NCBI GenBank assembly: GCA_002159065.1 | Contig: LZRV01000100.1 | Coordinates: forward strand, 1 to 62,543 | Direction of reading: 5' to 3' | Length of the DNA stretch: 62,543 nt | Origin: Paenibacillaceae bacterium ZCTH02-B3 | Lineage (GTDB): Bacteria > Bacillota > Bacilli > Paenibacillales > Paenibacillaceae | In this document: piece after piece, positions 35,314 through 45,050 of the stretch | Position numbering within the stretch: position 1 is the first letter of the stretch | How the letters are laid out: each line of letters starts with the position of its first letter | Made by a program: the position numbers and the translations under genes | Notes under the pieces: model-generated | The model's input: the letters and a program-made list of their open reading frames with translations, nothing else | What the model was told of the DNA's origin: nothing | Database searches by the model: none

Positions 35314-35344
35314 TAGTATGGGAAAGGAAAAGTGCGGTTATGCG
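35314..35344 (-). promoter_or_regulatory. sigma-G-type promoter of the sleB-like gene
   Basis: Minus strand -35 CGCATA (35344-35339; consensus TGMATA), 18-base spacer, -10 CATACTA (35320-35314; perfect to the sigma-F/G consensus). It is 63 bases before the gene; B. subtilis sleB is sigma-G dependent. Confidence 0.6.
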
Positions 35345-35367
35345 GGAAGACGCCGGCGCAAGGCATG

Positions 35368-35407
35368 AAAAAAGGAGCGGACGTCAGGAAGTAAAGCGTT
35401 CCGCTCC
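35368..35407 (-). terminator. terminator overlapping the 3' end of spoIIIE
   Basis: 8-bp stem GGAGCGGA / TCCGCTCC whose left half on the minus strand lies within the last eight codons of spoIIIE, followed by six T. The stop codon is in the loop. Confidence 0.85.
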
Positions 35408-38032
35408 CTGTTCGTACTGCTCCAGCGTCATGAGCACCTCGCGGGGCTTGCTGCCTTCATAGGGCCCGACGATGCCCTTTGCTTCCATCGCGTCGATCAG
35501 GCGGGCCGCACGGGTGTAGCCGATGCGCAGCCGCCGCTGCAGAAGCGAGACGGACGCCTGTTTTGCCTCCAGCACGATGCGCACCGCCCTGTCAAACAGC
35601 TCGTCCAGGGGCTCGTCCTCTTCCGGCCCGGCCGCGTCCCCGTTTTCCGGCACCAAATCTTCCCGGTAGACGGCGGATCCCTGGCCGCGGACGAACTGAA
35701 CGACTTTCTCCACTTCCTGGTCCGATACGAAAGCGCCCTGGACGCGGATCGGCTTGGTCGCGCCCATCGGCAGGAACAGCATGTCCCCCCGCCCGAGCAG
35801 CTTCTCGGCGCCCGCCATGTCGAGAATGGTGCGGGAGTCGACCTGCGACGAGACACCGAAGGCGATGCGGCTCGGAATGTTCGCCTTGATGACCCCGGTG
35901 ATGACATCCACCGAAGGGCGCTGCGTGGCGAGAATCAAATGGATGCCGGCCGCCCGCGCCATCTGCGCCAGCCGCGTGATGGCGTCTTCCACGTCGCCCG
36001 CCGCCACCATCATGAGATCCGCCAGCTCGTCGACGATGACGACAATGTAGGGAAGCGCCTCCTCCGGCCGGCCCCTGTCGGCCATGAGGGCATTGTACCC
36101 CTCGATGTTGCGGGTGCCGGTGGCGGAAAAGCGCTCGTAGCGCTTCTCCATCTCCGCCACGATTTTCTTGAGGGCGAGGGAAGCCCTCCTCGGATCGGTG
36201 ACCACCGGCGCGAGCAGGTGGGGGATTCCGTTGTAGACGTTGAGCTCCACCATCTTCGGGTCGATGAGGAGGAGCTTGACTTCATCCGGCTTGGCCTTGT
36301 ATAGCAGGCTGATGATAATGGCGTTGATGCACACCGATTTGCCGGAGCCGGTGGCGCCGGCCACCAGAAGGTGCGGCATGCGCGCCAGGTTGCCGACGAT
36401 GGGCTGGCCGGAAATATCCCGTCCGAAAGCGATGGTGAGTTTGCCCGGGGCCTCCCGGAACACGTCGGTTTCCAGCACCTCGCGCAGCGTGACGATGCTG
36501 ATTTCCGGGTTCGGCACTTCGATGCCGATGGCGGACTTGCCGGGGATGGGAGCTTCCATGCGGATATCCTTGGCCGCCAGCGCCAGGGCGATGTCGTCGG
36601 TGAGGCTGACAATCCGGCTCACCTTCACGCCCACGTCCGGCTGCACCTCGTAGCGGGTCACCGCGGGTCCCCTCGACACGTCCAGCACCTTGGCGCGGAC
36701 GCCGAAGCTCTCCAGGGTCGCCTCCAGCTTGCGCGCCGTTTCCAGCACGTCCTGCGATGCGCCCTTCTTTCCGCCGGCGGGCTTGTTCAAGAGATGAAGC
36801 GGCGGCATCCGGTAAGGCTTGTCTGTCGCGGCGCCGGAAGGGGGAGCGGCTCCGGAAACGGCGGAATCCGCCGCGGAATCACCGGTTTCGCCGGTCGCTT
36901 TATCCGGCCCCGGCACGGGCTCGGTGAAGGCGTCTTCCTCAAGTATCCCGTCTGCAGACGTCGCATCAGGCCTGTCCGCTTCGCGGGACGCGGCCTCCGG
37001 ACCCGCGTCTCCGGCGTCGCCCGGTTCGCCGGAAAGCGGCGCTTCGGCGTCCGGGTCGTCCGGCGTGGAATCGGCCGGAAACACGCCGGCGGCTTTCCCG
37101 GCGGCTCCCCGCTCCCGGTCCCCGGAAGGCCCTGCCCCGTAACCGTACAGAATCGGCTGATCGTGCTCCCAGTCCTCTTCCAAGGACGTTTCCGCCTGTT
37201 CCGGCTCCACCTTGCCGTGGAACAGCTGAAAGAAAAGCGGCGTTTTCCCCCTTCGGGCCGGCGTCCGGGATTCATCCGCCGTCTCCGCGACTTCCGCCAA
37301 ATCCGGTTCCTGCGCGGCATCCGCCGGGAACGGGTCCGCCGCCGCCTTGCCCCGTTTGCGGTTCACGGCTTCCGCCCTGGCGCCGAGCGGCCCCCGCCCG
37401 GAAGCAAGGCGGATGGCCAGCCGCGGCGCAAGGCGTCGGAAAAACAGATGAACCGCCCGGACCATGTCCACCAGCGAGCGGTTGGAAATGAGCAGCACGG
37501 AAATGCCCAGCTGGACAAACATCATCAGCCTGGCTCCGTGATACCCGAACAGCCAGTACAGGACGGCGTATTCCAACGCTCCGGCCATGCCGCCGCCGTT
37601 GTGTTCGTCGAAAAGCTGAAGGCCCCGGCTCGGCGGCCTGTTCAGCACGTTGTGGTACAGGTCGTCCCACGTGGTCGTGACGATGGCCGACGGCGTAAGC
37701 AGGTCGAACGACTCCAGGTGCTCGTCGACGACCGTCATCGTGCTCCAGCACGCCAGGCCGCAAGCCAGAAGGACAAAGCCGGTGCGCCGGGTGGTCCAGC
37801 CGATCGGCCAGGACCGCTTGATCATCACGTAGAGGCCCAGCCAGATGCCGAGAAACGAGAGCAGATAGTGGTAGTTTCCGAGAATGAATCCGAACAGCTT
37901 GGAAAGGGACCGGCCGACCGCCGCTTCCCCGGAAAAGGCGATGACGGAAAGCGTGATCAGAATGATGCCGTACACTTCGTATTTGATGCTTTTCCGGTAC
38001 ACGTCCCGTTTCCTGCGGCGGCGTCTGGCCAT
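35384..38032 (-). CDS. spoIIIE: SpoIIIE/FtsK-family DNA translocase
   Basis: 882-residue DNA pump that moves the chromosome through the septum; in spore-formers SpoIIIE fills the forespore. N-terminal basic tail (ARRRRRKRD), four TM helices up to about residue 190, a long Pro/Ala/Glu-rich linker (about 230-430, longer than in B. subtilis), then the motor with Walker [17 protein letters not shown], Walker [13 protein letters not shown], and a C-terminal winged-helix gamma domain ([20 protein letters not shown]) that reads orienting sequences. An extended -10 promoter precedes it. Confidence 0.96.
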   Translation of the reverse strand: MARRRRRKRDVYRKSIKYEVYGIILITLSVIAFSGEAAVGRSLSKLFGFILGNYHYLLSFLGIWLGLYVMIKRSWPIGWTTRRTGFVLLACGLACWSTMTVVDEHLESFDLLTPSAIVTTTWDDLYHNVLNRPPSRGLQLFDEHNGGGMAGALEYAVLYWLFGYHGARLMMFVQLGISVLLISNRSLVDMVRAVHLFFRRLAPRLAIRLASGRGPLGARAEAVNRKRGKAAADPFPADAAQEPDLAEVAETADESRTPARRGKTPLFFQLFHGKVEPEQAETSLEEDWEHDQPILYGYGAGPSGDRERGAAGKAAGVFPADSTPDDPDAEAPLSGEPGDAGDAGPEAASREADRPDATSADGILEEDAFTEPVPGPDKATGETGDSAADSAVSGAAPPSGAATDKPYRMPPLHLLNKPAGGKKGASQDVLETARKLEATLESFGVRAKVLDVSRGPAVTRYEVQPDVGVKVSRIVSLTDDIALALAAKDIRMEAPIPGKSAIGIEVPNPEISIVTLREVLETDVFREAPGKLTIAFGRDISGQPIVGNLARMPHLLVAGATGSGKSVCINAIIISLLYKAKPDEVKLLLIDPKMVELNVYNGIPHLLAPVVTDPRRASLALKKIVAEMEKRYERFSATGTRNIEGYNALMADRGRPEEALPYIVVIVDELADLMMVAAGDVEDAITRLAQMARAAGIHLILATQRPSVDVITGVIKANIPSRIAFGVSSQVDSRTILDMAGAEKLLGRGDMLFLPMGATKPIRVQGAFVSDQEVEKVVQFVRGQGSAVYREDLVPENGDAAGPEEDEPLDELFDRAVRIVLEAKQASVSLLQRRLRIGYTRAARLIDAMEAKGIVGPYEGSKPREVLMTLEQYEQGAERFTS

Positions 38033-38055
38033 TCTCCGGCACCTCCCGGTTTCCC

Positions 38056-38064
38056 ATTATATCA
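38056..38064 (-). promoter_or_regulatory. extended -10 promoter of spoIIIE
   Basis: Minus strand TGATATAAT (TGn-TATAAT), 24 bases before the ATG. No clear -35. Confidence 0.55.
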
Positions 38065-38088
38065 CAGTTTCGGTCCCGGAAGGCGACC

Positions 38089-38124
38089 GGGCGGAGACGG
38101 CGCCCGCGGCATCCGTCTCCGCCC
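38089..38124 (-). terminator. hairpin after araA
   Basis: Perfect 12-bp stem GGGCGGAGACGG / CCGTCTCCGCCC with a 12-base loop, seven bases after the araA stop. There is no T-run, so it may act as an RNA 3'-end stabiliser or a Rho-assisted terminator. Confidence 0.55.
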
Positions 38125-38130
38125 GCAAGT

Positions 38131-39615
38131 TCAGCGATATGCCAGTTCGCCCAGCGCCAGCCATTGCCTAAATTCCAGCGGATCGGTCCGCTCGCCGATC
38201 ACCAGGCACTCCACGCCGGCCATTTCGGCGAAATCGGCGATCTGCCCGGCGGTGACGCCATAGGAAAAGACGGTGTGGTGCGCTCCGCCGGCGCGGATCC
38301 ACATTTCGACGCCGTCCTTGAGATTCGGCAGCACCTTCCACAGCACGCGCGCCACCGGCAGCTTGGGCATGTCGCGCCGGACTTCCGCCGCCTCGACCTC
38401 ATTGACCAGCAGGCGGAACCGGTTGCCCAGATCGATGACGGAGACGTTCACCGCCCGGCCGGGGCGGCCGTTGAACACCATGCGCGCGGGGTCTTCCTTG
38501 CCGCCGATGGAAAGCGGATGCGCTTCGATGCGCGGCCTGTGCGCCGCGATCGTCGGGCAAATCTCCAGCATGTGGGCGCCGAGCACGAGCGGGTCGGCCG
38601 GGTCGAGGTGGTAGGTGTAGTCTTCCATGAACGAGGTGCCGCGGCCATTGTCCATGATCTTCACCAGACGCGTAAGGGCCGCCGTCTTCCAGTCCCCTTC
38701 GGCGCCGAAGCCATACCCGTCTTCCATGAGGCGCTGCACGGCCAAACCCGGAAGCTGGCGAAGCCCGTGCAGGTCCTCGAACGTCGTGGTAAACGCGGAA
38801 AATCCGCCTTCTTCCAGGAACGAACGCAGGGCGAGTTCGACCCGCGCCTGGTAGCGGATCGCGTCGCGCACGGGACCTTCGGAACGGCCGTCCGGCGCGA
38901 TCTCGTACCGCTCCTCATATTCCTTCATCAGGCGGTCAACGTCCGCGTCGGACACCGCGTTCACGCGCTGCACGAGATCGCCGACGCCGTAGCCGTTCAC
39001 GGACCAGCCGAAAACGATTTCCGCCTCCACCTTGTCGCCTTCCGTCACCGCCACCTGCCGCATGTTGTCGCCGAAACGGGCCACTTTGAGCCGCCGGCTT
39101 TCCGCAAAGGCGGCCGCGGTGCGCATCCATCCGGCGATTTCTTCCCGCACCGTACCGTCTTCCCAATGGCCGAAAATCACCTTGCGGGCCAGGCGCATCC
39201 TCGCGTGGATGAAACCGTGCTCCCGGTCGCCGTGGGCCGCCTGGTTCAGGTTCATGAAATCCATGTCGATGGTGTCCCACGGGATATCCCGGTTGAACTG
39301 CGTCGCGAAATGGAGAAGGGGTTTCTTCAGCTGCGACAGGCCGCCAATCCACATCTTCGACGGCGAAAACGTGTGCATCCAGGTGATGACGCCGGCGCAG
39401 TCGTCGTCGGCATTCGCGTCCAGCATCAGGCGGCGGATGGCGTCCGGCGTCGTCAGCACGGGCTTGTAAACCAGTTCAAACGGCAGCGCGCCGCTTTGGT
39501 TGAGGCCGTTCACGATGGCCTGCGAATTCCGCTCGACCTGCGCCAGCGTCTCCGGTCCGTACAGATGCTGGCTTCCCGTGGCAAACCAGAATTTGTAGGG
39601 TCTGAGTTTCAGCAA
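38131..39615 (-). CDS. araA: L-arabinose isomerase
   Basis: 494 residues; converts L-arabinose to L-ribulose in the cytoplasm, Mn2+-dependent. Recognisable sequence: [16 protein letters not shown] at the N-terminus, [15 protein letters not shown], the conserved [36 protein letters not shown] and [20 protein letters not shown], holding the metal-binding Glu/His residues. TTG start at 39615 with GGAGG eight bases before. Last gene of the araDBA operon. Confidence 0.98.
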   Translation of the reverse strand: MLKLRPYKFWFATGSQHLYGPETLAQVERNSQAIVNGLNQSGALPFELVYKPVLTTPDAIRRLMLDANADDDCAGVITWMHTFSPSKMWIGGLSQLKKPLLHFATQFNRDIPWDTIDMDFMNLNQAAHGDREHGFIHARMRLARKVIFGHWEDGTVREEIAGWMRTAAAFAESRRLKVARFGDNMRQVAVTEGDKVEAEIVFGWSVNGYGVGDLVQRVNAVSDADVDRLMKEYEERYEIAPDGRSEGPVRDAIRYQARVELALRSFLEEGGFSAFTTTFEDLHGLRQLPGLAVQRLMEDGYGFGAEGDWKTAALTRLVKIMDNGRGTSFMEDYTYHLDPADPLVLGAHMLEICPTIAAHRPRIEAHPLSIGGKEDPARMVFNGRPGRAVNVSVIDLGNRFRLLVNEVEAAEVRRDMPKLPVARVLWKVLPNLKDGVEMWIRAGGAHHTVFSYGVTAGQIADFAEMAGVECLVIGERTDPLEFRQWLALGELAYR

Positions 39616-39668
39616 GTTCCATTCCTCCCCGTTCCGAGTCCCTTTTCAGCGAGCGGCAGCCGGCGCCC

Positions 39669-41336
39669 TCAGCGAACGCTGTCGCGGATGTCCTTCAGAC
39701 GCTTCATGACGTCGTTGCCGCCGCGGCCGAAATAATCGTGCAGCAATGTATACTCCCGATACAGTTTGTCATAGACGGCGACGTTCTCCGGAATCGGCTT
39801 GAATGTCTCTTCCCGGATCCGCGCCAGTTTCGCCGCTTCGAAGATGGAATCGAAGCCGCCGGCCGCCTTGCCCGCAGCCACCGCGCCGAACATGGCCGCC
39901 CCCACCGCGGGCGTCTGCTTCGAGGCGGCCACCTTGATCTCCCGGCCCGTGACGTCCGCGTAGATCTGCATGAGGAGCCGGTTTTTCTGCGGAAGTCCGC
40001 CGCAGGCGTAAAGTTCGTTCACTTCCACGCCGCCGCTGTGGAACGCTTCGACGATCTTCCGCGTGCCGAACGCCGTCGCCTCCAGCAGCGCGCGGTAGAT
40101 TTCCTCCGGCTTGGTCAGCAGCGTGCAGCCGATGAGAAGTCCGGTCAGGTCGGTGTCGACGAGCACGGAACGGTTGCCGTTCCACCAGTCGAGGGCCAGA
40201 AGCCCGGTCTGCCCCGGCTTGTAAGCGGATGCGCGTTTCTCCAGCCATTCGTGCACGCCGACGCCTTCCCTGGCCGCCTGTTCCTGCACGTAGCCCGGCA
40301 CCGCCTGCTCCACGAACCATTCGAAAATGTCGCCGACCGCCGACTGGCCCGCTTCATATCCGTAATAACCCGGAATGATGCCGTCCTCGACGACGCCGCA
40401 CATGCCCTCGATCATTTTTTCTTCCGTGCCGAGCAGCATGTGGCAGATCGACGTCCCCATCACCATGACCATCTTGCCCGGCGTGACGACGCCGACCCCC
40501 GGCACCGCGGCGTGGGCGTCCACGTTGCCGACCGCCACCGCCGTGCCCGGCAACAGCCCCATGGCTTCGGCCATTTCCGGCGTGAGTCCTCCCGCCCGGG
40601 TGCCCAGCGGCACGACCTCGCCCCGCAGCTTCGTGTCCGTCAGGTTCTCCAGCCTGGGATCCAGCGCCTTGAAGAACTCCCGACTCGGATACCCTTCCCG
40701 CTTGTGCCAGATCGACTTGTATCCGGCGGTGCAGCTGTTGCGGACGAGACGGCCGGTCATCTGGAATATCACCCAGTCCGTCGCTTCGACGAAACGGTCG
40801 GCCGCGTCGTACACCTCCGGCGCTTCGTTGAGAATCTGCCAGACTTTCGCGATCATCCACTCGGACGAAATCTTCCCGCCGTAACGCGGCAGGAACCGTT
40901 CCCCGCGCTCGGCGGCGATGGCGTTCAGCCGGTTCGCCTCATCCTGGGCGGCGTGGTGTTTCCACAGTTTCACCCAGCTGTGCGGATTGTCCTTCCACTC
41001 GGGCAGAAAACAGAGCGGCACGCCCCGGGCATCCACCGGCAGCATGGTGCACGCGGTAAAGTCGATGCCCACTCCGATCACGTCGGCGGGGTTCACCCCG
41101 GACTGCCGGAGCACCTCGGGCACCGAACGCCGCAGCACCTCCAGATAGTCGCCGGGATGCTGCAGGGCCCACTCGTGGTCGAGCCTCGTCCCGCTTTCCG
41201 GCAAGGTTTCGTCAATGACTCCGTGCGGATAGGGCGTGACATGGTCGGCCACTTCCGAGCCGTCGGTCAGGTCGACCAGCACGGCCCGACCGGATTGCGT
41301 CCCGAAATCGATGCCGATCGCGTACTTCCTGCTCAT
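39669..41336 (-). CDS. araB: L-ribulokinase
   Basis: 555-residue FGGY-family sugar kinase; phosphorylates L-ribulose to L-ribulose-5-phosphate. Begins [20 protein letters not shown] (phosphate-1 motif); contains [47 protein letters not shown] and the adenosine motif [23 protein letters not shown] 41336 with GGAGGGAG before. Middle gene of the operon. Confidence 0.98.
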   Translation of the reverse strand: MSRKYAIGIDFGTQSGRAVLVDLTDGSEVADHVTPYPHGVIDETLPESGTRLDHEWALQHPGDYLEVLRRSVPEVLRQSGVNPADVIGVGIDFTACTMLPVDARGVPLCFLPEWKDNPHSWVKLWKHHAAQDEANRLNAIAAERGERFLPRYGGKISSEWMIAKVWQILNEAPEVYDAADRFVEATDWVIFQMTGRLVRNSCTAGYKSIWHKREGYPSREFFKALDPRLENLTDTKLRGEVVPLGTRAGGLTPEMAEAMGLLPGTAVAVGNVDAHAAVPGVGVVTPGKMVMVMGTSICHMLLGTEEKMIEGMCGVVEDGIIPGYYGYEAGQSAVGDIFEWFVEQAVPGYVQEQAAREGVGVHEWLEKRASAYKPGQTGLLALDWWNGNRSVLVDTDLTGLLIGCTLLTKPEEIYRALLEATAFGTRKIVEAFHSGGVEVNELYACGGLPQKNRLLMQIYADVTGREIKVAASKQTPAVGAAMFGAVAAGKAAGGFDSIFEAAKLARIREETFKPIPENVAVYDKLYREYTLLHDYFGRGGNDVMKRLKDIRDSVR

Positions 41337-41423
41337 CAGTCTCCCTCCGCTCTCTCTTTGAATCCGCTTTCTCGCGGAAAAACGGGCGGCCGCGCCGCCT
41401 GTCCCGCGTCCTTTCCGTTCCTC

Positions 41424-42113
41424 TTACCGCTGTCCGTAATAGGCTCCCGCCCCGTGCTTGCGCAGATAGTGGCGGTCCAGGAGATTCTGGTCCATCGGCC
41501 CTATGCGGGGATTGATGGCGAAGGTGCGGGCCGCGATCTTGGCCACTTCCTCCAGCACGACGGCGTTGTGAACCGCTTCATGCACATCTTTGCCCCAGGC
41601 GAACGGCGCGTGGGACCGCACGAGCACGCCGGGAATCGCCAGCGGATCCCGGCCGCGGAACGTCTCCACGATCACGTTGCCCGTCTCCCGCTCATAATCC
41701 CCTTTTATCTCCGCTTCCGTCATCGCCCGCGTGCACGGGATTTCCCCGTAAAAATAGTCGGCGTGCGTCGTTCCCAGGGCGGGGATGCCCCTTTCCGCCT
41801 GGGCCCAGGCCGTCGCCCACGGGGAATGGGTATGCACGATGCCGCCGATGTCCGGAAACGCCCGATACAGCACCACGTGGGTCGGCGTATCGGATGAAGG
41901 TTTGTATTTGCCTTCCACCACGCGGCCCTCGAGGTCCGTCACCACCATGTCCTCCGGCCGCAGCTTCTCGTAGGGAACCCCGCTCGGCTTGATGACGACG
42001 AGCCCGCGTTCGCGGTCGATGCCGCTGGCGTTGCCCCAGGTGAACGTCACAAGCCCGTACCTGGGCAAATCCAGGTTGGCTTCCCACACAGCGCGCTTCA
42101 ATTCTTCCAGCAA
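41424..42113 (-). CDS. araD: L-ribulose-5-phosphate 4-epimerase
   Basis: 229 residues, class II aldolase fold; makes D-xylulose-5-phosphate. Zinc histidines visible in [15 protein letters not shown] (HTH) and in [20 protein letters not shown]; the acidic residue is in [16 protein letters not shown] start at 42113. First gene of araDBA, preceded by two AraR boxes. The order araD-araB-araA with araR upstream matches that of Geobacillus rather than B. subtilis. Confidence 0.97.
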   Translation of the reverse strand: MLEELKRAVWEANLDLPRYGLVTFTWGNASGIDRERGLVVIKPSGVPYEKLRPEDMVVTDLEGRVVEGKYKPSSDTPTHVVLYRAFPDIGGIVHTHSPWATAWAQAERGIPALGTTHADYFYGEIPCTRAMTEAEIKGDYERETGNVIVETFRGRDPLAIPGVLVRSHAPFAWGKDVHEAVHNAVVLEEVAKIAARTFAINPRIGPMDQNLLDRHYLRKHGAGAYYGQR

Positions 42114-42205
42114 ACGCGTTCCGCCCCTTTCCTTCCCGCGGGCGGACGCGCCCCGCCCGCAGCGGTTCGTTGCTTCGGAAAGATTTTGCCATTCTCATCT
42201 TATCA

Positions 42206-42221
42206 CATTGTACGTACATGA
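42206..42221. promoter_or_regulatory. AraR operator 1, proximal to araD
   Basis: CATTGTACGTACATGA contains the palindromic core TTGTACGTACAA-like sequence of AraR boxes. It is about 100 bases upstream of araD and overlaps the likely promoter. Confidence 0.75.
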
Positions 42222-42237
42222 ATCATTATATTTTTTT

Positions 42238-42253
42238 ATTTGTATGTACTATT
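42238..42253. promoter_or_regulatory. AraR operator 2
   Basis: ATTTGTATGTACTATT, an AraR-like box whose centre is 32 bases (about three helical turns) from box 1, an arrangement suited to co-operative binding or a small loop, as known for B. subtilis AraR. Confidence 0.7.
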
Positions 42254-42358
42254 TTTCTGTCATTGCTCTTGCGTTTGCGGACCGCAGGACACGCACGAAA
42301 GGTTTCGGGTCGTCTCTTGCGTCGTTTCGCGACCGGCCGGTTCCTCCGCCCGGGAGGC

Positions 42359-42405
42359 AAAAAAAGACCGCCTTCAACACGGTTCCATGCCGACGTTGAA
42401 GGCGG
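42359..42405 (-). terminator. terminator of araR
   Basis: 11-bp stem CCGCCTTCAAC / GTTGAAGGCGG with a 16-base loop, then seven T on the minus strand. The 308-base gap between araD and araR holds this terminator, the two AraR boxes and an A/T-rich promoter area. Confidence 0.92.
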
Positions 42406-42421
42406 CCAGACAGTCAGCCGT

Positions 42422-43513
42422 CTATGGCGATGGAGGCGCTGCCGTGGAATCGCGAACGACCAGCTTCGGTTCGTAGACGATGTCCTCCCATTCGGCCTGC
42501 GGCCGTTCGACCAGGTCCAGCAGCAATTCGGCGGCCCGCATGCCCAGTTCCTCTTTCGGATGCGTCAGGGTGGTCAGTTTGACCTCCGTGGCCGTCGCGA
42601 GGGGCGAATCGTCGAAACCGACCACGGATACGTCGCCGGGAACGGTGAAACCGGCCTGCCGCAAGGCATCCAGCATTTTCACCGCCAGCTGGTCGTTGTA
42701 GCAAAACAGGGCGGTCGGCCGGTCGGGCCGCCGGAGCAATTCCAGCGTCGGCGCGATCGCCTCTTCTTCCACCGTCTCGGTCGCGTAGCGCACGACAAAC
42801 GACGGATCGACGGCCAATCCGCGTTTCCGGTGGGCTGCGAGGTATCCTTTCAGCCGTCCGACGCCCTGCAGGTCGTCCGTCTTGAAAATGCCGGCCACCC
42901 GCGCATGGCCCAGTGACAGCAGATGCTCCGTGGCGAGCGCGCCGCCGCGCTCGTCGTCGACCAGGACGCACGGCCCGTACCATTCCGGATAGCGCGCATG
43001 GAGCATGACAATGGGAACGCCCTGCCGCTGAAGCTCCAGATAATAGGGCAGATTCGCGTTGCCCGTCGCGCTCTTGGTCGGCTCCACCAGGAGACCGCAC
43101 GGAGACTGGCCGAGAATCCGGCGGAGGCATTCCAGTTCCCTGGTCTTGTCGTTGTCGGTGCTCGAAAGGAGCAGACTGTATCCCCTTCTGCGGACGACGG
43201 CTTCCGCGCCTCGAACGATATGGGGAAAAATGTAATCGGATATATAGGTCGTCAGCATCCCGATCCTTTTGCCGTCGCGGTTGCCGGGACGCGGCGGCGA
43301 GACGAACGTGCCCTTTCCCCGCATCCGGTGCAGCCAGCCCTCCGCCTCCAGTTCACCCAGGGTCTGGCGCACGGTCTGTCTGCTGACCCCGAAATGTTCC
43401 GCGATTTCGTTTTCCGACGGAATCCGTTCTTCCGGCTTGTACTTCCCCTCTTGCAGCCAGCGCAAAATTTCCTGCTTGAGCCGAATATACTTCGGCGTTC
43501 TGGTCTCGTCCAT
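42422..43513 (-). CDS. araR: AraR, arabinose-responsive repressor (GntR DNA-binding, LacI-type sensor)
   Basis: 363 residues. N-terminal GntR winged helix (KYIRLKQEILRWLQEGKYKP ... SENEIAEHFGVSRQTVRQTL) and a periplasmic-binding-like sensor (IGMLTTYISDYIFPHIVRGA, DDERGGALATEHLLSLGH, SVVGFDDSPLA). This chimera of GntR HTH and LacI-type core is characteristic of AraR, which represses arabinose genes until L-arabinose binds. ATG 43513 with GGGGTG before. Separated from araDBA by its own terminator, so araDBA can be controlled independently. Confidence 0.95.
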   Translation of the reverse strand: MDETRTPKYIRLKQEILRWLQEGKYKPEERIPSENEIAEHFGVSRQTVRQTLGELEAEGWLHRMRGKGTFVSPPRPGNRDGKRIGMLTTYISDYIFPHIVRGAEAVVRRRGYSLLLSSTDNDKTRELECLRRILGQSPCGLLVEPTKSATGNANLPYYLELQRQGVPIVMLHARYPEWYGPCVLVDDERGGALATEHLLSLGHARVAGIFKTDDLQGVGRLKGYLAAHRKRGLAVDPSFVVRYATETVEEEAIAPTLELLRRPDRPTALFCYNDQLAVKMLDALRQAGFTVPGDVSVVGFDDSPLATATEVKLTTLTHPKEELGMRAAELLLDLVERPQAEWEDIVYEPKLVVRDSTAAPPSP

Positions 43514-43546
43514 CTGCGCACCCCGTTTTTTCTGTCAACAAGCACC

Positions 43547-43555
43547 ATTATAGCA
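43547..43555 (-). promoter_or_regulatory. extended -10 promoter of araR
   Basis: Minus strand TGCTATAAT (TGn-TATAAT), 34 bases before araR. No AraR box is obvious in it, so strong autoregulation is not indicated. Confidence 0.55.
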
Positions 43556-43760
43556 CAGGCGCCGCGAAAGAACCCGCCCGCGTCAGGTTGCCCCGCGCTA
43601 CAGCCTTGTGGGCATCGGAAAAAGGTCCGTTCAATCGTTCCGCCGCGGCTTCCCGACAAGCCGGATGCGCTTGACGGCATCTTTTCAATCACCGGTTATT
43701 GGTATATTCTAACTATTGTTGACGAAATTTTGAAAAAAATCGCAGGCAAGGAGGTTCGTC

Positions 43761-45008
43761 ATGCGAAAAACGTTGTGCGCATTGCTGGTCATGGGCATGA
43801 TCTTCGCCGGTTTCGCCGGAATGGCAAGCGCGAACTCGTCCGAAACGATTTCGGTGACCATCAACGGAAAAAAACAGCAATATTCCGTCAGTCCCATCCT
43901 GCGGAACGGAACCGTGCTGGTGCCGCTTCGCGCCATCTTCGAATCCCTTGGAGCGTACCCGACCTACGATCCCAAAACGAAGGAGATCACGGCCTCGAAA
44001 GGAAACACGCAGATTTACCTGCAGGTGGGCAACAACATCGCGAAGGTGAACGACCAGACGGTGAAGCTGGATCAGCCGGCCATCGTCTTAAGCGGTTCCA
44101 CCTACGTTCCGGTGCGGTTTGTCAGCGAAGCGCTGGGCGCGAAGGTGGAATGGGATCCGAAAACCAGGACCGTCATCATCGAATACGTGGACATCTATTT
44201 GATTGACGCCGCCCTCAGGGAAGACAATCTGGACAAATTTGCCGCCCTCATCAAACGGAACGGCGATCCGTCCCTTGGCAACGATGCGATAAGGCTTGCG
44301 CTCAACCACCAAAAAGGAGTCCCGTGGATTTCCGCGGCTTTGGAAGCGGGCGCGCCTGTCGTGGGAAAAGATAACATGTTTGCTGAAGCGATCACCCAGA
44401 AACGGGCGGATGTGGTGAAATTCCTGCTGGACGAAGGCTATGTCGACCCTTCCATCGGAACGCCGGAAGAGACATCCCCGTCCGCCTTCATGCGTGGATT
44501 TTCCTATATTGGGCTGGCCTATCGCAGTTCCATCCAATATCTGCGCGACGCCAACGGACAACTTTTGGCCACGATCCAGGCGGAACCTTCCTTCGAAATC
44601 GCGGAAATGCTGTACGGGAAAGGTTTCCGGGCAACGACCCTCGACGCTTATTATTCGCTGGCCCAAAGGCAAACGGATTGGTTCGACTGGATGCTGGGCC
44701 ACGGGGCGGACCCCGACGGGGAAATCCCGAAACTCGTGTATGGCGACGAAAAGGGGATCTACTTCTATACGGTCTCGGACCTGCCGGAACCAGAAGCAAG
44801 GGAGAAACTGATTCAATCTGCCTATACGCTTGCCGACAAATTGACCACTCCCGAGACCATGCAAAACCTGGAAACGCTGATCGTGAAGTACGGCGCCAGC
44901 CTCGATCCGCTCACCCAGGCCCAAAAAGACCGCCTTCTGCAGCTGGCCAGATTTATGGAAAGGCCGATTCTCGCCGACGCCCTGATCAAAGCCGGAGCCA
45001 AAGAATAG
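43761..45008 (+). CDS. secreted stalk-domain protein (copper amine oxidase N-terminal-like) with ankyrin-like repeats
   Basis: 415 residues. Signal peptide 1-25 (RKTLCALLVMGMIFAGFAGMASA). Residues about 28-150 form the 'copper amine oxidase N-terminal' stalk domain: PILRNGTVLVPLRAIFESLG and LSGSTYVPVRFVSEALGAKV followed by WDPKTRTVII. The rest is helical with ankyrin-like units (AIRLALNHQKGVPWISAALE, AEAITQKRADVVKFLLDEGY, WFDWMLGHGADPDGE, LIVKYGASLDPL). No enzyme motif. Stalk domains are common in Paenibacillaceae surface proteins; the combination with ankyrin-like repeats suggests an extracellular binding protein. ATG follows AAGGAGG at eight bases. Divergent from araR; no clear link to it. 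Confidence 0.8.
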   Translation: MRKTLCALLVMGMIFAGFAGMASANSSETISVTINGKKQQYSVSPILRNGTVLVPLRAIFESLGAYPTYDPKTKEITASKGNTQIYLQVGNNIAKVNDQTVKLDQPAIVLSGSTYVPVRFVSEALGAKVEWDPKTRTVIIEYVDIYLIDAALREDNLDKFAALIKRNGDPSLGNDAIRLALNHQKGVPWISAALEAGAPVVGKDNMFAEAITQKRADVVKFLLDEGYVDPSIGTPEETSPSAFMRGFSYIGLAYRSSIQYLRDANGQLLATIQAEPSFEIAEMLYGKGFRATTLDAYYSLAQRQTDWFDWMLGHGADPDGEIPKLVYGDEKGIYFYTVSDLPEPEAREKLIQSAYTLADKLTTPETMQNLETLIVKYGASLDPLTQAQKDRLLQLARFMERPILADALIKAGAKE

Positions 45009-45015
45009 ACATGAA

Positions 45016-45050
45016 CGCCGCCGCGGCACGTCTTGCCGCGGCGGCGCGTT
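45016..45050. terminator. shared hairpin between convergent genes
   Basis: 12-bp GC-rich perfect stem GCCGCCGCGGCA / TGCCGCGGCGGC with a 5-base loop, between the stops of the stalk protein and the WYL regulator; short T-rich flanks only. Confidence 0.6.

Noticed and set aside
43672-43708. sigma-A promoter for the stalk-domain gene
   Set aside because: TTGACG and TATATT are present but not at a spacing of 16-18; other pairings are weak, so no promoter was annotated.
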